Origin: Bdellovibrionales bacterium
GTDB lineage: Bacteria; Bdellovibrionota; Bdellovibrionia; Bdellovibrionales; Bdellovibrionaceae
Assembly: GCA_018266295.1 (NCBI GenBank)
Contig: JAFEAQ010000004.1
Span: 702,979 to 766,978 of the forward strand
Length of the DNA: 64,000 nucleotides
Reading direction: 5' to 3'
In this document: one piece after another, positions 60,491 to 64,000 of the stretch
How positions within the stretch are numbered: position 1 is the stretch's first letter
How the letters are laid out: every line of letters starts with the position of its first letter
Notes under the pieces: generated by a model
What the model saw: the letters and a program-made list of their open reading frames with translations, nothing else
Told to the model about the DNA's origin: nothing
Database searches by the model: none
Translations under genes and position numbers: made by a program

Positions 60491-63400
60491 CTACTGAGCC
60501 GTACCGAATCCAGGGATCCAAGATACATACACACGAGCACCAATTTTTACGAACGTATAGACAGTATGCGAAGAGGCTGTACGTGCCGCATTCGTCGGTG
60601 CAAACGAAGTATCTGAGAATGTAGCACCGCCACCATCATTGAAAGTACATTTCGTCGCACTACCGCCAGTCACAACAAGGGTATAACTACCACCAGATTG
60701 CATATTGTTCAGCTGGATTACCGCCGCGCAGTCATATGAAGTGGTCTGTACGTTACCTTTATTGAAGTCGATCGTGTTCGTAGCACTAGCATAACCACCG
60801 GCATAGATTTGACCACCACCTGTAGTTGTAGTACCGCCTGAACCAGCTTTAATATTACCATTACCAGCATCGAATGCAGTCGAGCCAGAAGCGATACTGC
60901 TAGTCACAGTCGAAGAGAATGTCTTAGCACCAGAGATTGTCTGAGTAGATGACTTATCAACGATACCAGCTGTATCAGCAGTTCCTGAAGCCCAAGCAGT
61001 TGTCGAAGATCCGTAGAGGATATTATTTGCAGTGCCAGGAGTCAGCTCAACTGCAATACCTGAAGCATTACCAACCCAGATACTACCGTTTGTAAGAGCT
61101 GCTTTATTGGCAATACTTGGAGCATTAGAAACCCAAGTGAAATTACCGGAGCTATCTACCTGCAAGAACTGATTACCAGTAGGAGCCGCTGCTGGCCACT
61201 TCAATCCATAAGTAGAAGAAGAAGTCTGAGCAGAGAGAGTCACTGTTCCTGTATTTGTCAGGGCAAGACCGCTCATAGTACCGATACTAGAACCGTCAAG
61301 ACTCAAGATTTTATTCGCAACGCCAGTCGTTGTTTTATTCAAAGTAACTGAACCCGCATTCGTGATAGAAGAGATATCACCACCAAGCGAAACCGCGGCA
61401 GCAGCACCAGAAGCATTACCCACCCAAACTTGAGTAGAAGGAAGTGCAGAGCTCATTTTGCTGTTGAACGCCGCATAGTCTGTATTGCTGATAAGACCCG
61501 CAGTCACTGAACCCGAAGCCGAAGCCATTGGGATGTTCAACGTGTGAGTCGCAGTTGCAGATGAGAACGCTGGAGAGTTTCCAGAAGTTCCGATTGCAAA
61601 TGTCTGAGAAGCCGCCGTCAAACCATTGAGCGTTGTGATAGAAGCACCAGCTGAAGCAAGAGCATTCCAGCCAGAACCATTATTGAACTCAACAACGTTT
61701 GAAGTTGTATTGTAACGGATCAAGCCGGCTGCATTCGAAGGACGGGTAGCATCCAAACCAGATGGCAGACGTACTGCATCTGTTCTAGAGCCCATATCCA
61801 GAGTATACCCTGGAGCCGCGGTGCCGATGCCGACATAGCCTGAAGGAAGCATGGAGAAATTATTCGCCCACGCGCTCCCATTCCAATACGAAATTCCAAA
61901 ATTATTCTGTTGGCCAGTATAAGCGTTGCCCTTGCCATTTATTTGCCAGCCTTTGTTTCCGGCATTTCCAAGAACATTACCATTGGACAAAGTGACAAGG
62001 TTAATATCTGCTTCATCCGTCGCGGACGTACCAGGAGTGACAACTTGCAGGTGAATGGAGTTTGCTGCAATATCTAGTGCTGCCTTTGGATTGGCTGTCC
62101 CAATACCGACGTTACCACCAAGAGGATTCAGAGCAATAGGCCATGCTGTTCCGTCGTTGGTGGATCTTTTAGACTGTAGATAGACGCTTGGCGCACCAGT
62201 GGCTTCACCGATCTGCAATTGTAGATCGCCGCCATTGTCTATCGTCATAGCTCCGCCGTCAGCCGACAGACTTGGAGTGATAGGCCCGCTGACTCCTTTG
62301 ACGGTAAATATTGTTCCTGGCGTTGTAGTGCCGACACCGACATAACCAGCTGAAGTGACTGTCATGCGTGTTGAGCCACCCGTTTTAATACCTAAGTTAT
62401 AATTGTCATTCAAACCGATCGTCGCATTACCAGTAAAGCTGTTACCGCCGTTCACATAACCTGCGGTTGAGGATGCAGGAGTATAACCAAGAGCTGTAGT
62501 AACGTCACCGGAAGCAAGAGCGCCACCCGAAGTTACACGACCTTGAGCATCCGTCACAACTTTCCAGTAAGTACCAGCTGTGCCAACTGATTTAAGAGTC
62601 ACAACACCAGCATTAGTGATAGAGGCTACGTCACCGCCAAGAGAAACCGCGGCAGCAGCACCAGAAGCATTACCCACCCAAACTTGAGTAGAAGGAAGTG
62701 CAGAGCTCATTTTGCTGTTGAACGCCGCATAGTCTGTATTGCTGAGCAAACCGGCTGTTACTGAACCCGAAGCCGAAGCCATTGGGATATTCAACGTATG
62801 AGTTGAGCCCGCGAATGACCAAGCTGGAGCGTTACCAGAAGTACCAGGAGTCGCAAATGTTTGAGAAGAACCTGTCAAACCATTGAGTGAAGTAATGCCA
62901 GCGCCGGCAGCCGCAAAGGCCGTCCAAGAAGTGCCATTACAATACTCGACGTTACCAGCGTTATAGCGAATCGCACCGGCAATACCCGCAGCACAAGATG
63001 TCGCATCAGTGCCAACACGTACGGACCCGTTAACATCAAGTTTTGTAGCTGGAGACGATGTCCCGATACCTACGCTGCCACTGACCGCGAGTCCGTTAGC
63101 CGGTCCTACCGCGAATGTGCCAGTGTTCGCATAGGTGCCGACCGTCATTCCCCCATTTGTATTGATACTTAGTTGGGGAGTTCCGTTATTAACGAAAAAC
63201 CCAAAGTTACTATTAGTTATTGTACCAAACTGCATCTGGTCGGTCCCAAGTTCATAGAGATACATCGACGCCTTGACAGTCCCTGCCGAGTTAGAAATGG
63301 CGAAGATATTCTTAGCATCCGGCCCAGTGACCGCTAAGCTATGTGGCCCTAAAGTGTCAGTGAAATCGGTCGAGGAACCGATGAGAGTTTGACCTGAAAC

Positions 63401-64000
63401 GATCAACCCATTGCTCGGAGCAGCGTTTGTGCCTGCATAGCTACCAATAGCCACGCCACCATTGACGTCGAGCTTATTCAGCGGCGATGTAGTCCCGACA
63501 CCAACGTTACCGGTGTTATCGATCGTCATTCTCGTAGAGCCGGCAGTTTTAATACCAAGGTTGTAGTTATCATTCAAACCAATCGTGGCATTACCCGCAA
63601 ATGTGTTACCGCCGTTCACGTAGCCCGCATTCGCTGAAGCTGGAGTATAACCAAGAGCCGTCGTTACATCACCAGAAGCAAGAGCAGAACCCGAAGTCAC
63701 GCGGCCTTGAGCATCTGTGATTACTTTCCAGTAGGTACCAGCTGTTCCAGTTGATTTCAAAGAGAGGAGGCCGGCGTTAGAAATTGTAGCATCCCCTGAC
63801 ATCGCCACTTCCACAGCGACGTTGCCAGAGTTTCCGAGCCACATTTTACCGTTCGTCAGTGAAGCCGCATTATTTACGTTTGCAGCGTTAGAAACCCATG
63901 AAAGAACGCCAGTGCCGTTATTTTGCAAAATCGTATTAGCGCCACCTTGAGCATTTGGCAGAGTCAATACGTAGTTCGTAAAGGCCCCTGAAGTTTGTAA
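60491..64000 (-). CDS. Giant repetitive fibre/adhesin, C-terminal part (partial)
   Basis: The frame is open to the window edge, so the N-terminus is missing. At least 1169 residues are visible. Modules of the type VNGSVRVGTDATSCAAGI and YWKVVTDAQGRVTSG, with repeated GYVNGGN and LDVNGG elements and Gly/Ser/Ala/Thr-rich strands, recur two to three times and resemble phage tail-fibre shafts. The last 100 residues (GSYTLVVTGGSATKCTFNDG and on to VSWIPGFGTAQ) differ and probably form the tip. The layout resembles the mosaic adhesive trimer fibres reported in Bdellovibrio, which decide prey binding. No lipobox, signal or endosialidase chaperone domain is visible in this part. Confidence 0.83.
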   Translation of the reverse strand, partial: LQTSGAFTNYVLTLPNAQGGANTILQNNGTGVLSWVSNAANVNNAASLTNGKMWLGNSGNVAVEVAMSGDATISNAGLLSLKSTGTAGTYWKVITDAQGRVTSGSALASGDVTTALGYTPASANAGYVNGGNTFAGNATIGLNDNYNLGIKTAGSTRMTIDNTGNVGVGTTSPLNKLDVNGGVAIGSYAGTNAAPSNGLIVSGQTLIGSSTDFTDTLGPHSLAVTGPDAKNIFAISNSAGTVKASMYLYELGTDQMQFGTITNSNFGFFVNNGTPQLSINTNGGMTVGTYANTGTFAVGPANGLAVSGSVGIGTSSPATKLDVNGSVRVGTDATSCAAGIAGAIRYNAGNVEYCNGTSWTAFAAAGAGITSLNGLTGSSQTFATPGTSGNAPAWSFAGSTHTLNIPMASASGSVTAGLLSNTDYAAFNSKMSSALPSTQVWVGNASGAAAAVSLGGDVASITNAGVVTLKSVGTAGTYWKVVTDAQGRVTSGGALASGDVTTALGYTPASSTAGYVNGGNSFTGNATIGLNDNYNLGIKTGGSTRMTVTSAGYVGVGTTTPGTIFTVKGVSGPITPSLSADGGAMTIDNGGDLQLQIGEATGAPSVYLQSKRSTNDGTAWPIALNPLGGNVGIGTANPKAALDIAANSIHLQVVTPGTSATDEADINLVTLSNGNVLGNAGNKGWQINGKGNAYTGQQNNFGISYWNGSAWANNFSMLPSGYVGIGTAAPGYTLDMGSRTDAVRLPSGLDATRPSNAAGLIRYNTTSNVVEFNNGSGWNALASAGASITTLNGLTAASQTFAIGTSGNSPAFSSATATHTLNIPMASASGSVTAGLISNTDYAAFNSKMSSALPSTQVWVGNASGAAAAVSLGGDISSITNAGSVTLNKTTTGVANKILSLDGSSIGTMSGLALTNTGTVTLSAQTSSSTYGLKWPAAAPTGNQFLQVDSSGNFTWVSNAPSIANKAALTNGSIWVGNASGIAVELTPGTANNILYGSSTTAWASGTADTAGIVDKSSTQTISGAKTFSSTVTSSIASGSTAFDAGNGNIKAGSGGTTTTGGGQIYAGGYASATNTIDFNKGNVQTTSYDCAAVIQLNNMQSGGSYTLVVTGGSATKCTFNDGGGATFSDTSFAPTNAARTASSHTVYTFVKIGARVYVSWIPGFGTAQ
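61389..61491. repeat. 103-base exact repeat, copy 1
   Basis: Identical at every base to 62643-62745, offset 1254 bases, in direct orientation inside the fibre gene. It encodes the LPSTQVWVGNASGAAAAVSL shaft module. The identity at synonymous sites, while flanking repeats have diverged, points to recent duplication or gene conversion. Confidence 0.9.
62643..62745. repeat. 103-base exact repeat, copy 2
   Basis: Second copy of the sequence at 61389-61491. Recombination between the copies would remove 1254 bases, a multiple of three, keeping the reading frame. Confidence 0.9.

Noticed and set aside
60491..64000. CRISPR-like or tandem DNA array
   Set aside because: The repeats are in frame with one long coding region, vary in length, and encode shaft modules; there are no short regular spacers.

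Overview
This window looks like chromosomal DNA of a Bdellovibrio-type predatory bacterium. The GC content is moderate. Genes are tightly packed, with many 1-4 base overlaps. Several lipoproteins carry an (F/Y)QNC lipobox. There are many exported hypothetical proteins, and the last gene resembles the mosaic fibre adhesins described in Bdellovibrio. No tRNA, rRNA, insertion sequence, prophage or CRISPR array was seen.

Layout. 0-4.3 kb: a TetR regulator diverges from a diheme cytochrome c and an MFS exporter across a double palindrome, followed by a lipoprotein. 4.5-8 kb: a BlaI repressor and M56 peptidase with three matching operators control a small exported protein, a Skp-like chaperone and a TonB-like protein. 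8-12.8 kb: an AtoE-type fatty acid transporter, an AraC/GyrI regulator, a PEBP protein and an OlsB-like/PlsC-like acyltransferase pair. 12.8-19.3 kb (minus strand): an overlapping pantothenate/CoA operon made of a DUF2520 reductase (probable ketopantoate reductase), panB, panC, coaBC, coaX and panD, then an ABC-F ATPase. 19.4-35.8 kb: a tricorn-type protease, twin lipoproteins, a predicted outer-membrane barrel opposite an FN3-repeat protein, a choice-of-anchor A protein, a HAD 5'-nucleotidase, a rhodanese, a Pif1-like helicase, an M23 peptidase and RibD.

36-41.7 kb holds the most unusual locus. It has a small coiled-coil protein, a MotB-like protein with a very long coiled-coil stalk and an OmpA-like end, a three-TM MotA/TolQ/ExbB-like channel, and a membrane-anchored FHA/coiled-coil protein. 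I read it as an undescribed ion-driven motor or envelope-spanning machine. 41.8-54.9 kb: a solute-binding protein, a TrmJ-like methyltransferase, an extended aromatic amino acid hydroxylase, HldD, a CtpA-type protease with an esterase, a structured non-coding stretch with a newly called 45-codon gene, an XRE regulator, LexA with a nested operator, an M14 peptidase, an aldo/keto reductase, an HPF-like protein and uracil-DNA glycosylase.

55.4-60.4 kb: a shikimate operon aroB-aroA-[aroK-aroD-aroE fusion]-aroC. Its domain order is the same as the eukaryotic pentafunctional AROM polypeptide. 60.5-64 kb: the C-terminal part of a giant repetitive fibre or adhesin on the minus strand that runs off the window.
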